In this document: positions 50,629 to 59,618 of the stretch, one piece after another | Layout of the letters: each line of letters begins with the position of its first letter | Position numbering within the stretch: the first letter of the stretch is position 1 | Origin: Leptospirillum ferrooxidans C2-3 | GTDB lineage: Bacteria; Nitrospirota; Leptospirillia; Leptospirillales; Leptospirillaceae | Assembly (NCBI RefSeq): GCF_000284315.1 | Contig: NC_017094.1 | Location: 124,001 to 188,000 of the forward strand | Reading direction: 5' to 3' | DNA: 64,000 nucleotides | The notes under the pieces: model-generated | Databases searched by the model: none | What the model saw: only the letters and a program-made list of their open reading frames with translations | What the model was told of the DNA's origin: nothing | Made by a program: the position numbers and the translations under genes

Positions 50629-51750
50629 TTGCCCCAGTTTGTAGATGAAGCCCGCATTATTGTCGAGTCCGGAAAGGGCGGGGCGGGGGCTATTTCGTTC
50701 CGCCGCGAAAAGTTTGTTCCAAGAGGTGGTCCTGATGGAGGTGACGGCGGCCAGGGTGGCAGCGTCATTTTCATCGGCACCAATCGCCGATCAACCCTCC
50801 TCGATTTCAAGCACCGTTCCCATCTTATTGCCACTCCGGGTGGTCCAGGCCGTGGAAAGAACATGCACGGAGCAAACGGCCGATCCCTGAGACTTGAGGT
50901 GCCACTCGGAACACAGATCTTTGATGACGATACGGGGGCGCTTCTTTTTGACCTGACCGTGCCGGAAGAATCTGTTGTCGTGGCGCGGGGTGGGCGGGGC
51001 GGCCGTGGAAACGCCCATTTTGCAACCGCTACCCGTCAGACTCCTGACTATGCCGATACAGGCATTTCCGGACAGACACGTCGTCTCCGTCTTGAACTCA
51101 AGGTCATGGCCAGGGTCGGACTTCTGGGATTCCCGAACGCTGGAAAATCAACGTTCCTCTCCCGGGTGACCAGGGCTCATCCGCGGATCGCCTCCTATCC
51201 GTTCACGACACTGCATCCTCATCTGGGGGTCCTTGTCATGGGACATTCTCCTAATGAGCAGGAAATTGTCATTGCCGACCTTCCCGGACTGATTGAAGGG
51301 GCCCATGAAGGAAAAGGATTGGGAACCCGCTTTTTGAAACATGTGGAGCGAACCCGCATCCTCCTTCATTTTCTGGATCTCTCCCACGAGGGAGCCGAGG
51401 ACCCTGCAGATTCCTATGCCATTATTCGCCGTGAACTCGAGCTTTTTGATCCGGAGCTGATGGAAAAGCCTGAGCGGGTTGTTGGCACAAAACTGGATGC
51501 TGCGGATCCTGAAAGGGTTGAGAAGTTTTTGGCGTTTGTCAGGAAGAAAGGCTTCCCGGAGCTTATGATATCTTCCCAGACAGGTGAAGGAATGCCGAGA
51601 CTTATGGAAGAGTTGTCAATCGTTTTGGCAGAGGAAGAGCGTCTGGAAGAGTCCCGAAAGCATTCAGATTCTTCTGATCAGGATGTTCATCGGGATGGCA
51701 CTGCCAGTAACACTCCGGAAGAAAGAAACCCTTCTTCGGTTATTGCGTGA
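50629..51750 (+). CDS. obgE: Obg-family GTPase ObgE/CgtA
   Basis: The glycine-rich Obg domain (FVDEARIIVESGKGGAGAIS, GGPDGGDGGQGG) is followed by the GTPase domain. G1 is GFPNAGKST, then SYPFTTLHPHLG, G3 DLPGLIEGAHEGKGLG and G4-like GTKLDAAD. A charged tail of about 45 residues follows. It is a ribosome-assembly GTPase that acts on the 50S subunit. The start is TTG 50629. Its stop overlaps the next start (GTGA) so translation of proB is coupled. The long acidic tail is variable in the family. Confidence 0.95.
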   Translation: MPQFVDEARIIVESGKGGAGAISFRREKFVPRGGPDGGDGGQGGSVIFIGTNRRSTLLDFKHRSHLIATPGGPGRGKNMHGANGRSLRLEVPLGTQIFDDDTGALLFDLTVPEESVVVARGGRGGRGNAHFATATRQTPDYADTGISGQTRRLRLELKVMARVGLLGFPNAGKSTFLSRVTRAHPRIASYPFTTLHPHLGVLVMGHSPNEQEIVIADLPGLIEGAHEGKGLGTRFLKHVERTRILLHFLDLSHEGAEDPADSYAIIRRELELFDPELMEKPERVVGTKLDAADPERVEKFLAFVRKKGFPELMISSQTGEGMPRLMEELSIVLAEEERLEESRKHSDSSDQDVHRDGTASNTPEERNPSSVIA

Positions 51751-52907
51751 ACGAAGGGACTTCCCTCTCTTTCGAGCCAGATCTTGTTCGTCTTTCCAGT
51801 ATCTATGGAAAGATGAAAACATTGGTCCTAAAAGTTGGCTCCGCCGTATTGACCTCTTCCGACGGAGGTCTTTCCGGACGGGCGCTTTCTATTATTTCAA
51901 AAGAAGTTGCTAAACAGCGTTCTCGTGGAGTATCGGTTGTCATCGTCTCTTCCGGAGCGGTGGCTGCCGGCCGAAACACTCTGTCGCTTGGTCGTAAACC
52001 TCTTTCCCTCGCCATGAAACAGGCAGCAGCGTCTGTCGGTCAAAACAGACTGATGTGGAGTTGGGAAAAGGCTCTTTCACGCCACAAGATCACTGCAGCC
52101 CAGGTCCTCCTGTCCCCATATGATGTGATCGAGCGGGATCGTTTCACCCATCTTGACCGGACCTTTGAGACACTTCTATCGCTGGGAATCGTTCCTGTTG
52201 TCAATGAAAATGATTCTGTCGCCACCGAGGAAATCCGATTTGGTGACAATGATCAGCTTTCAGCAAAAGTTGCCGCCATCGTAAGAGCCGGGTTCCTTTT
52301 GATCCTTTCCGATGTATCGGCTCTTTTTACCGCCGATCCCAGGATTGACCCACTCGCCAGGCGGGTGGCGTATGTTCCGGCCGTTACATCCGATATCCGA
52401 AAAATGGCAGGCATTTCCCGTTCAGGGCTTGGAACGGGAGGGATGTCTTCGAAGGTTCTTGCGGCTTCCGATGGAGCGTCGTGGGGGTTGCCGGTGGGAG
52501 TTGTCGGAGGAATGAAACCGGGAGTTATCGAGCGGTTCTTTTTGGGAAAAGAGGGGACGCTTTTTGATGCGGCGTCTGTTTCCCGTTCGAGCAAGAAGGT
52601 ATGGATCGGATATTTCTCCAGGCCGGCGGGTGGCCTGCATCTCGATCAAGGTGCGGTGAATGCTGTGAGAAGTGGAAAAACCAGCCTTCTTCTCCCGGGT
52701 ATCTTGCGGGTCGATGGGGTGTTTTCCAAGGGCGATGTTGTTCGACTGATAGACCGGGATGGTCGGGTGATTGGCAAGGGTGTTACCAAGATTTCCTCAA
52801 TGGATGTGATAGAAAATCGCCATTCGAGTGGCGTTGTTGTTGTCCATGCCAATGATATGGCTCTTTTGGACGATTCGAACGATCAGAAGGAATTCAGACC
52901 ATGCTAG
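51747..52907 (+). CDS. proB: Glutamate 5-kinase
   Basis: The amino-acid-kinase domain shows LVLKVGSAVLTSSDGGLSG, VIVSSGAVAAGR, VPVVNENDSVA and FGDNDQLSAKVAAI. A C-terminal PUA domain follows (ILRVDGVFSKGDVVRLID). It phosphorylates glutamate as the first step of proline synthesis. GTG 51747 overlaps the obgE stop; ATG 51813, right at the first conserved strand, is the alternative and may be the real start, removing 22 residues. It overlaps proA by seven bases. Confidence 0.95.
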   Translation: MNEGTSLSFEPDLVRLSSIYGKMKTLVLKVGSAVLTSSDGGLSGRALSIISKEVAKQRSRGVSVVIVSSGAVAAGRNTLSLGRKPLSLAMKQAAASVGQNRLMWSWEKALSRHKITAAQVLLSPYDVIERDRFTHLDRTFETLLSLGIVPVVNENDSVATEEIRFGDNDQLSAKVAAIVRAGFLLILSDVSALFTADPRIDPLARRVAYVPAVTSDIRKMAGISRSGLGTGGMSSKVLAASDGASWGLPVGVVGGMKPGVIERFFLGKEGTLFDAASVSRSSKKVWIGYFSRPAGGLHLDQGAVNAVRSGKTSLLLPGILRVDGVFSKGDVVRLIDRDGRVIGKGVTKISSMDVIENRHSSGVVVVHANDMALLDDSNDQKEFRPC

Positions 52908-54172
52908 AAAAAACCGATTTGTATGCTCCGGAAGCCCTGAATGCGGGGATCTCCAGAGCGAGAAAGGCTCTTGGGGATTTTTCAATTCTTTCAAGCCGAA
53001 AGAAAAATGAAATTCTGATTCTTCTCTCGGAAGAGCTCTCAAGAGAAAAAAGCGACATCATGGCGGTCAATCAAACGGATTATTCTAAGGCGGTTTCGTC
53101 CGGTATTGATCCTGCGATGTGTGACCGGCTCCTCTTGACGGACAGTCGTTATGACCAGATGATCAAGGGGCTCAAAGAGGTTGCGGCTCTTCCTGACCCT
53201 GTGGGAACCGGTGTTTCTTCCTGGGAAAATGCGGACGGCTTGAAAATTGAAAAAGTACGGGTTCCGCTTGGTGTGGTGGGCGTCATTTACGAAGCCCGTC
53301 CGAATGTGACGATTGAAGTGTTTTCCCTGTGTCTCAAGGCCGGTTGTCCGATTGTCCTGAAGGGAGGTTCCGAAGCTTTCAAGACAAACATGCGTCTTGT
53401 ATCGGTGGTCAAAAGGGTTCTTGAATCTTCAGGCGTCAATACGGATGGCGTTTTTTTTCTTCCCTGGACGGACAGGAATGTCGTGGTCGATCTGGTCGGG
53501 AATACCGGGCTCGATGTCATCATTCCGAGGGGAGGGGCCGGTTTGATGGATATTGTAACCCGTCATTCAAGGGTGCCTGTCCTTCGCCATGACCGTGGTC
53601 TTTGCCATATATATGTGGCAGCTTCAGCCGATGAGGATATGGCTCTTTCCGTTGTGATGAATGCCAAGACGAGCCGGCCCTCGACATGCAATTCGATGGA
53701 GACCCTCTTGGTGGATTCCGGAAAGGAGGGCTTCCTGCGCCATTTCCTTTCCGTTTGCCATGAGCGGGGTATCAGGGTGAAGGGCTGTGCCGTGACCAGA
53801 GGATTGGATCCGACTGTGGATGAGGCGACCAATGAAACCTACGACACCGAATTTCTCGACCTGACGCTCAATTGCCGGGTTGTGGACGGACTCGATCACG
53901 CTCTTGAGCATATTCGCAGGTATGGGTCAGGTCATACTGAGGCGATCATCACCTCTGATATCGGTGAGGCAGACCGTTTTTGGCGTGAGGTGGACGCTTC
54001 CTGTGTCATGGTGAACGCTTCTACCCGATTGCACGATGGTTTTGCCTTTGGTCTTGGAGCTGAAGTCGGAATTTCCACAACCCGGATCCATGCCCGGGGG
54101 ACGATGGGACTTGCAGAGCTGACCACGACAAAATACCAGGTTTGGGGAAATGGACATCTCCGGCAATCCTGA
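52901..54172 (+). CDS. proA: Gamma-glutamyl phosphate reductase
   Basis: The 423-residue aldehyde-dehydrogenase-fold protein shows the ProA signatures: PLGVVGVIYEARPNVTIEV, LKGGSEAFKTN, VIIPRGGAGLMD, the catalytic-cysteine segment AKTSRPSTCNSMETLLVD, and RYGSGHTEAIIT. It also has STRLHDGFAFGLGAEVGIST near the end. It reduces glutamyl-5-phosphate to the semialdehyde. It follows proB with a seven-base overlap. Confidence 0.97.
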   Translation: MLEKTDLYAPEALNAGISRARKALGDFSILSSRKKNEILILLSEELSREKSDIMAVNQTDYSKAVSSGIDPAMCDRLLLTDSRYDQMIKGLKEVAALPDPVGTGVSSWENADGLKIEKVRVPLGVVGVIYEARPNVTIEVFSLCLKAGCPIVLKGGSEAFKTNMRLVSVVKRVLESSGVNTDGVFFLPWTDRNVVVDLVGNTGLDVIIPRGGAGLMDIVTRHSRVPVLRHDRGLCHIYVAASADEDMALSVVMNAKTSRPSTCNSMETLLVDSGKEGFLRHFLSVCHERGIRVKGCAVTRGLDPTVDEATNETYDTEFLDLTLNCRVVDGLDHALEHIRRYGSGHTEAIITSDIGEADRFWREVDASCVMVNASTRLHDGFAFGLGAEVGISTTRIHARGTMGLAELTTTKYQVWGNGHLRQS

Positions 54173-54884
54173 CATGAGCTCCCTGTCGGATATTGCTGTT
54201 TATGGGGGGGCTTTCAACCCCATCCACGAAGGTCATCTGTCATTGGCAAGGGAGCTCCAGAAACGTTTTTCCCTTTCCCGAATCTTATTTGTTCCAACCG
54301 GCAGACCTCCCCACAAGTCCCTTTCCGGTGATCCCGGAGCAGATCACCGGCTCCGGATGCTCAAGGAAGCGATAGCCGGAAACTGTGGGTGGGAAGCTGT
54401 TCCCGTCGAGATTTTGCGATCAGGTGTATCCTATACCGTCGGGACCCTCAGGGAGCTTGATCTCCCTAAACGCCCGTGGCTTGTTCTGGGGACGGATGCG
54501 TTTTTGGAATTTTTGTCCTGGAAAGATCCGGCGGGGATTCTTTCCTTGGCGGATCTTCTGGTTGCTTCGAGGCCCGGAACACTGTTTTTGGATGTTGCTC
54601 CTGTTGTTTCAGGGGTTTTGTCCATCCTTGGAAAAAAGGCATTGTCGATATCCGAAGATGATGCAAGGTCTCTTGATTCTGGTGTCATGAGTCTCTGGAT
54701 GAGGGCTGTTCCCGAGAGTTCATTTCGGTTGGCTCTTCTCCGGGCAGACACCCCGGATATTTCTTCGACGATGGTACGAGGTGCTCTCTCAGGGGTCAAG
54801 AATCCTTCTTTGGAAAAGGGGAAAATCTTGCCCGCAAGTGTCAAATCCTATATTGTTGAAAAGGAGTTATTTTGTGAAGGATGA
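54150..54884 (+). CDS. nadD: Nicotinate-nucleotide adenylyltransferase
   Basis: The nucleotidylyl-transferase motif is VYGGAFNPIHEGHLSLA. It is followed by RILFVPTGRPPHKS, a LVLGTDAFLEFLSW segment and a SSTMVRGALS motif at the C-terminal end. These fit NadD, which makes deamido-NAD from NaMN and ATP. ATG 54150 overlaps proA by 23 bases; ATG 54174, just after the proA stop, is an alternative. The protein is slightly longer than usual (244 residues). It overlaps rsfS, the usual neighbour. Confidence 0.93.
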   Translation: MDISGNPDMSSLSDIAVYGGAFNPIHEGHLSLARELQKRFSLSRILFVPTGRPPHKSLSGDPGADHRLRMLKEAIAGNCGWEAVPVEILRSGVSYTVGTLRELDLPKRPWLVLGTDAFLEFLSWKDPAGILSLADLLVASRPGTLFLDVAPVVSGVLSILGKKALSISEDDARSLDSGVMSLWMRAVPESSFRLALLRADTPDISSTMVRGALSGVKNPSLEKGKILPASVKSYIVEKELFCEG

Positions 54885-55404
54885 TTTGTTGAAGACCAAG
54901 GAAGGCACATCGGCTCAAAGAGGGGAACCTGTGTCCATAAAAGGACAGTCAGAAAACGGTTCCATGGGGAGCTTGATGGATGTTCCGGAAGAAACTCCGG
55001 CAGCAATGGCCCGATTCCTTCTGGACAGGAAAGTCGGGAATGTCTGGATTCTGAGTCCTGGAATCGAATGTAGCTATGCCGACCACCTGATTATCGGCGA
55101 GGTTGAAAATGAACGCCATCGTGACTCCGTTATGGATGCGTTTGATCAACGCTTTACGAAGCGCGGAGAACCTTTCTTTTATGAAAAGGGTCCAATCTGG
55201 AGCCTGATGGATTTTGGAGATGTGGTGATTCACCTGTTTTTATCGGCAGGACGTCGGTTGTATCGCCTTGAGGACCTTTTTCCATCGTCTCCATTATGGG
55301 TTCTCTCCGATGCGGGCCACTTTGCTTTGAAAAATCCTGAAGACCGCCATGCTCCCAATGATGGTGAAAATTACCTTTCCATTCCGGAGCCGAATCGTTT
55401 ATGA
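54874..55404 (+). CDS. rsfS: Ribosome silencing factor RsfS (Iojap family)
   Basis: The conserved core is present in the second half: ADHLIIGEVENERHRDSVMD, then KGPIWSLMDFGDVVIHLFL and YRLEDLFPSSPLW. A 55-residue N-terminal extension and a C-terminal tail make it longer than the usual 105-120 residues. RsfS binds L14 and blocks subunit joining in starvation. GTG 54874 follows AAAAGGAG at eight bases and lies inside the end of nadD. Internal ATG codons (for example at MGSLMDV) could give a shorter form with the full core. Confidence 0.85.
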   Translation: MKDDLLKTKEGTSAQRGEPVSIKGQSENGSMGSLMDVPEETPAAMARFLLDRKVGNVWILSPGIECSYADHLIIGEVENERHRDSVMDAFDQRFTKRGEPFFYEKGPIWSLMDFGDVVIHLFLSAGRRLYRLEDLFPSSPLWVLSDAGHFALKNPEDRHAPNDGENYLSIPEPNRL

Positions 55405-56798
55405 CGCGATTTCTTCTATTGGTCCTGATCCTGTCTCTTGTCTATCTGGTCAAGCTTTTTGAATGGAATCCCCGTTCCTTCCCATTCGAATTTTTGCCAG
55501 GCAGGACCGTTCTGCTTCCAGAGGTTGCCTTGATGGTGCTGGCTCTGGTTGTTGGAGCCGCATTCATTCTGATGGTGAACGGGGTGGGAGACGCCTTCAA
55601 ATGGTTCCGCTCGTTAAAAAACATCCAGGAAGAGCGAACAGAAGAAAAAGTGGAAATTCTCTGGAAGAAGATCAGGGAGGAACTGAATCGTTCCCATACT
55701 CCACAAGCGATAACGCTTCTTGACCGTCTTGTTGCGATTATGCCCAATCACACGGCCGCCCTTTTTCTTTTGGGGAACCTGAAGCGTCAGGGGGGTGATC
55801 TGACAGGAGCGATCCGTATTCATCGTCGTGCCCGTGTTTTTGATGAAGAGGATGTACGGCTGATTCTCGCGCTGGCCAATGATTATGACAAGGCGGGCCG
55901 TTTGGATGACGAGCTTGCCCTGTACCGGGAATATTTCAAGAAGGAAGGGAAAAACGCCCTTCTGTTGGGAAGCTTCAGAAATCTTCTGGTACGTCTTGAA
56001 AAATGGGATGAAGCTCTTGATGTCCAGTCTGTTTTGTCCCGTTCTTTTCAAAAGGGAGACCGCAGGGAGAGGGAAGTCGCTTTCCTCGTGGGAATCAAAT
56101 ATGAGTCAGGCCGTCAGCTGGTCAGGGAAGGAAAATCGGATGCGGGAAGGCGATTGTTCCGTAGCGCCCTAAAAATCAATCACTCTTTTGTCCCTGCGAG
56201 GATTTCCCTGTCAGAAGCCCAGGATAGTGAAGGTCGCGGAAAAGAGGCTCTTGAAACGCTTCTTGAAGGTTGGTCGAGAGACAGGGATATGGTCTATCTC
56301 GACAAGATAGAGGAGCTGGCGCTCGACCGTGGAAATCCCGATTTGATCCTGTCTCTTTACGAACGTCTGGTTCAGGATTTTCCGGATGAGCCGGCCTATT
56401 TCCTTGGACAAGCCCGGCTTTTGGCGAGATTGATGATGGTGGATGAGGCGATTGATCTTCTGGAATCGATCGATGGCCGTGTCAACTGGGATGGAAGCTT
56501 TCATCGATTGAGGGGGGAATTGTACCTGCGAAAAGGTGATCAGGGCAATGCTCTGGAGGCGTTTCGAAAGTCTTCTCTTGCCGGAACCGTCTCGGAGAAA
56601 TATTTCTGCAGAAGTTGCGAAACGCGATTTTCCGAATGGGATGGCCGGTGTCCTTCCTGTCGGAGATGGAATACCATGACAGTCTATCCCGGTTATAACA
56701 GGGAAGATGCTTCCATCCTTTCCTCCCCCGAGTTTATTTCTTCCGAGGACAATGTCTTCGGTTCAGAGTTTGATGAATATACACCGCTCTCTTTTTAA
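55401..56798 (+). CDS. LapA-LapB-like fusion: two membrane helices, TPRs and a zinc ribbon
   Basis: Residues 1-70 hold two membrane helices (FLLLVLILSLVYLVKLF and VALMVLALVVGAAFILMV), the layout of LapA (DUF1049). The following 300 residues are TPR units (ALFLLGNLKRQGGDLTGAI). The end carries a rubredoxin-like CRSCETRFSEWDGRCPSCRRW, the hallmark of LapB/YciM. In E. coli the two are separate proteins that control LPS synthesis through FtsH and LpxC. Here they appear as one chain. It overlaps rsfS by four bases. The function is inferred from LapB; the fusion is what the sequence shows. Confidence 0.82.
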   Translation: MTRFLLLVLILSLVYLVKLFEWNPRSFPFEFLPGRTVLLPEVALMVLALVVGAAFILMVNGVGDAFKWFRSLKNIQEERTEEKVEILWKKIREELNRSHTPQAITLLDRLVAIMPNHTAALFLLGNLKRQGGDLTGAIRIHRRARVFDEEDVRLILALANDYDKAGRLDDELALYREYFKKEGKNALLLGSFRNLLVRLEKWDEALDVQSVLSRSFQKGDRREREVAFLVGIKYESGRQLVREGKSDAGRRLFRSALKINHSFVPARISLSEAQDSEGRGKEALETLLEGWSRDRDMVYLDKIEELALDRGNPDLILSLYERLVQDFPDEPAYFLGQARLLARLMMVDEAIDLLESIDGRVNWDGSFHRLRGELYLRKGDQGNALEAFRKSSLAGTVSEKYFCRSCETRFSEWDGRCPSCRRWNTMTVYPGYNREDASILSSPEFISSEDNVFGSEFDEYTPLSF

Positions 56799-56812
56799 TT
56801 GCCCCCTTACAC

Positions 56813-57469
56813 TTGATCTCCCTTGGTTCCTGCCCTCACTGCCTTGATCCTTCCCCTGTATCCCGAACATTATGTTCCGTTTGCATGGAGTTATTTTTAC
56901 GCGAGACACGTTCATCACCTGAGCCTTTGAAGCTTTTGGAAAACCGGTGGATTCAGGGCGCCTTTTCTTATCAGGGAGTCACCCGGTCCCTTTTCTCCCG
57001 TGCCAAGTTTTACTCGGATCCGAGAGCCATGAATCTTCTGATGGAGTATGGGATTGCCCGACTGGGAGTTCCCTGTGAAAGGGTTATTCTCCTGCCTGTT
57101 CCCCCGCATAAAAAGAGACTTTTGTCGAGAGGTTTTTCGATGGCAGACCGTATGGCGTTATTATGGAGCAGGTCTTGGGGAATCTCCTATTCTTTTGGCG
57201 GTGTGGAGAGAAAAGGCGGTCCGGAGTCAAAGAGACTGGGCCGTAATGAGAGACTGGCGATAAGTTCCAGTGACCGCTGGATTTTTCACAGGAACCTGAA
57301 AAAAGATCCTGTTGTTTTGGTGGACGATCTGGTGACCACAGGGTGGACACTTAAAAGTCTTGCCCATGGTCTTGAGGAAAGAGGCGTTTTGGTGGCGGGG
57401 GCAATCGCTTTGTGCATGCGTGAACGTTTTCAGGGTAGTCTGGAGACAGGTGTCTTTCATGAAGCCTGA
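56813..57469 (+). CDS. ComF-family phosphoribosyltransferase-like protein
   Basis: The N-terminal zinc-finger-like cysteines (GSCPHCLDPS, TLCSVCMELF) precede a phosphoribosyltransferase domain. It has ILLPVPPHKKRLLSRGFSMA and the PRPP loop PVVLVDDLVTTGWTLKS. This is the layout of ComFC, which acts in DNA uptake or recombination together with the helicase ComFA and DprA. It is followed at once, with an 11-base overlap, by a DinG-like helicase gene, a suggestive helicase partner. The start ATG 56813 lacks a strong ribosome site. Confidence 0.88.
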   Translation: MISLGSCPHCLDPSPVSRTLCSVCMELFLRETRSSPEPLKLLENRWIQGAFSYQGVTRSLFSRAKFYSDPRAMNLLMEYGIARLGVPCERVILLPVPPHKKRLLSRGFSMADRMALLWSRSWGISYSFGGVERKGGPESKRLGRNERLAISSSDRWIFHRNLKKDPVVLVDDLVTTGWTLKSLAHGLEERGVLVAGAIALCMRERFQGSLETGVFHEA

Positions 57470-59618
57470 CTCCGGTTCGCATCTTTTCCCAGAGACTGTG
57501 GATGAAGTCAATGAATGGTTGCTTCGCATCTCCCAAAGTCTTCCGGAATTCCGGGACAGGCCCGGACAGAGAGAGATGATCGAATTGGTCCGTCAGGTGT
57601 TTTCCCGCGCAAGGCCTGCAGATGTCCAGGATGAGTCCGGTCGTTCCCTTCTGGCCATTGAGGGTCCGACAGGGACGGGAAAGACGCTTGCCTATCTTTT
57701 ACCGGGGATCATCATGGCAAGACATCTCGAAAAACGTTTGGTTGTGTCTTCTGTGACAGTCGGACTTCAGGAACAGTTGGCTTCCAAGGACATTCCCTTT
57801 CTTGAGGAGCACTCCGGTTGGCCCTTGACTCATGGGATAGCCAAGGGCCGTAGCCGATATGTCTGTGAGCGGGACCTTGCCTTATTTGTTGATGGTGGAC
57901 TGATGGCACCTCCGGGTACCAAGGATTTCCTGCAGAAAATGGAAAAAGCCCTGGGAAGCACATGGGATGGAGATCGGGATACATGGCCGGGAGTTATGGA
58001 TGAACGGGTCTTTTCCCTGGTGGCCAATCGGGCGGAAAGTTGCACCGGAGCTCATTGCCAGTATTTTGAGGATTGTCTCTATTTCAGGAATCGAAAGCTC
58101 CTTGAAAGTGTCGATATTGTTGTGACGAATCATGACCTTCTTCTTGCAGATGCGCTTTTGGGCGGTGGGGTGGTTCTTCCTGCTCCGGGATCATCCCTGC
58201 TTGTCGTGGACGAGGCACATCACCTTCCGAGAAAAGCGACAGAAGCATTTTTGTCCGGGATCTATCTGGAGTCTTCCCTTGAATTTCTCTCGGAAATTCC
58301 GATGGCAATGGCAAATGGTGTTTCGGTCATGGGGACAAAAGAGGTCGGATCTGATGTTGTGATCTGTCAGGAAGCTGTTGTTCACCTTTCCCCCATCTTG
58401 TCAGGTGTGTCCCATTTTCTGGAAAAGAATTGGCCGGCTCTCCTTGCGAAAATCAATCGGGAAGATCTGTCGTCGGGGATTTTTTCTGGCGGAGGTGAGC
58501 AATCGATATGGCGATTTCCCCGGGGCGTTTTGCCCGGGAATCTGGAAAAGGATCTTGCTCTCGCCCATGAACATTTCTCGACACTGAAGACGAGTCTTTC
58601 CCGTCTGAGAGATGCCCTGTCACAGCGACTTGCTTCAACCGGCGGGGGTGACCGTCTGATTGAAAGGGGACTTCTCGAGACAGGGGGACTTCTTCGCCGG
58701 GTAGGGGGATTGCTTCGTTTCACGGAAACGATTACTGCCAAAAAGAAGCAGAGTGAGAACCCCATTGCACTTTGGGCCCAGAGGGTGATCCAGGGGGGGA
58801 TTCCTTCTTTCTCCCTCCACGCGGGTCCTGTCATGTCGGGCGGGCTGTTGAAAGAGCTGGTTTGGTCCAAATATTCGGCAGGGGTCGCCACATCAGCGAC
58901 GTTAACGGCATTGGGGAACTTTGATCATTTTATGGCCCAGTCAGGTCTTGCTCTTTTCCCGGATGTGACTCGTAAAAAGCTTGATTCTCCTTTTGATCAT
59001 GGTCGGCAGGGGGTATTGGAGATTCCGCATATGAAGACGGACCCTACTGATTCACATGGTCATACAAGGGAAGTTGCCCAGTGGATCAGCAAACGGATCC
59101 ATCCTGCAGAGGGAGGGCTCGTCTTGTTTTCTTCCCGGAGACAAATGGAAGATGTCAGCGGACTTCTTCCGCCTGATGTCCTGAAAAGGCTTTTGGTTCA
59201 GGGAAGTTATTCCAGGGAATCGCTTTTGGGAAAACATCGGGAACGGATCGAAAGAGGAGAGGGAAGCCTTCTTTTTGGGCTTGCTTCCCTGGCGGAAGGG
59301 CTTGATCTCAAGGGAGCTCTTCTCACACATGTCGTGATTGTCCGGATTCCGTTTTCTCCTCCCACGGAGCCTATCGGGGAGGCCTTGTCCGAATGGCTTG
59401 AAGATCAGGGGGAAAATCCATTCCGTAAAATCCAGCTGCCTCAGGCCTCTCTTCGTCTGATTCAGGCAGTGGGTCGTCTTATTCGCTCCGAAAATGATTG
59501 GGGGGTGGTTTCCATTCTGGACCGCCGGATTGTGACAAAGTCCTACGGGCGCCATCTGCTGAAATCCCTGCCACCGTTTTCTGTGAAAATAGAACACCCC
59601 GGAGAGGATTTTCATTAA
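57459..59618 (+). CDS. DinG/YoaA-like iron-sulfur DNA helicase
   Basis: From ATG 57459 the 719-residue protein has the XPD/DinG set. Walker A is IEGPTGTGKTLAYLLPG. Four cysteines suit a 4Fe-4S cluster (RYVCERD, then SCTGAHCQYFEDCLYF). The DEAH box is LVVDEAHHLP. Late motifs are SATLTALGNFDHF, LVLFSSRRQMEDVS, FGLASLAEGLDLKG and QAVGRLIRSENDWG. It is a 5'-3' superfamily 2 helicase of the DinG group. Its stop overlaps the convergent cyclase gene by a few bases. Confidence 0.9.
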   Translation: MKPDSGSHLFPETVDEVNEWLLRISQSLPEFRDRPGQREMIELVRQVFSRARPADVQDESGRSLLAIEGPTGTGKTLAYLLPGIIMARHLEKRLVVSSVTVGLQEQLASKDIPFLEEHSGWPLTHGIAKGRSRYVCERDLALFVDGGLMAPPGTKDFLQKMEKALGSTWDGDRDTWPGVMDERVFSLVANRAESCTGAHCQYFEDCLYFRNRKLLESVDIVVTNHDLLLADALLGGGVVLPAPGSSLLVVDEAHHLPRKATEAFLSGIYLESSLEFLSEIPMAMANGVSVMGTKEVGSDVVICQEAVVHLSPILSGVSHFLEKNWPALLAKINREDLSSGIFSGGGEQSIWRFPRGVLPGNLEKDLALAHEHFSTLKTSLSRLRDALSQRLASTGGGDRLIERGLLETGGLLRRVGGLLRFTETITAKKKQSENPIALWAQRVIQGGIPSFSLHAGPVMSGGLLKELVWSKYSAGVATSATLTALGNFDHFMAQSGLALFPDVTRKKLDSPFDHGRQGVLEIPHMKTDPTDSHGHTREVAQWISKRIHPAEGGLVLFSSRRQMEDVSGLLPPDVLKRLLVQGSYSRESLLGKHRERIERGEGSLLFGLASLAEGLDLKGALLTHVVIVRIPFSPPTEPIGEALSEWLEDQGENPFRKIQLPQASLRLIQAVGRLIRSENDWGVVSILDRRIVTKSYGRHLLKSLPPFSVKIEHPGEDFH

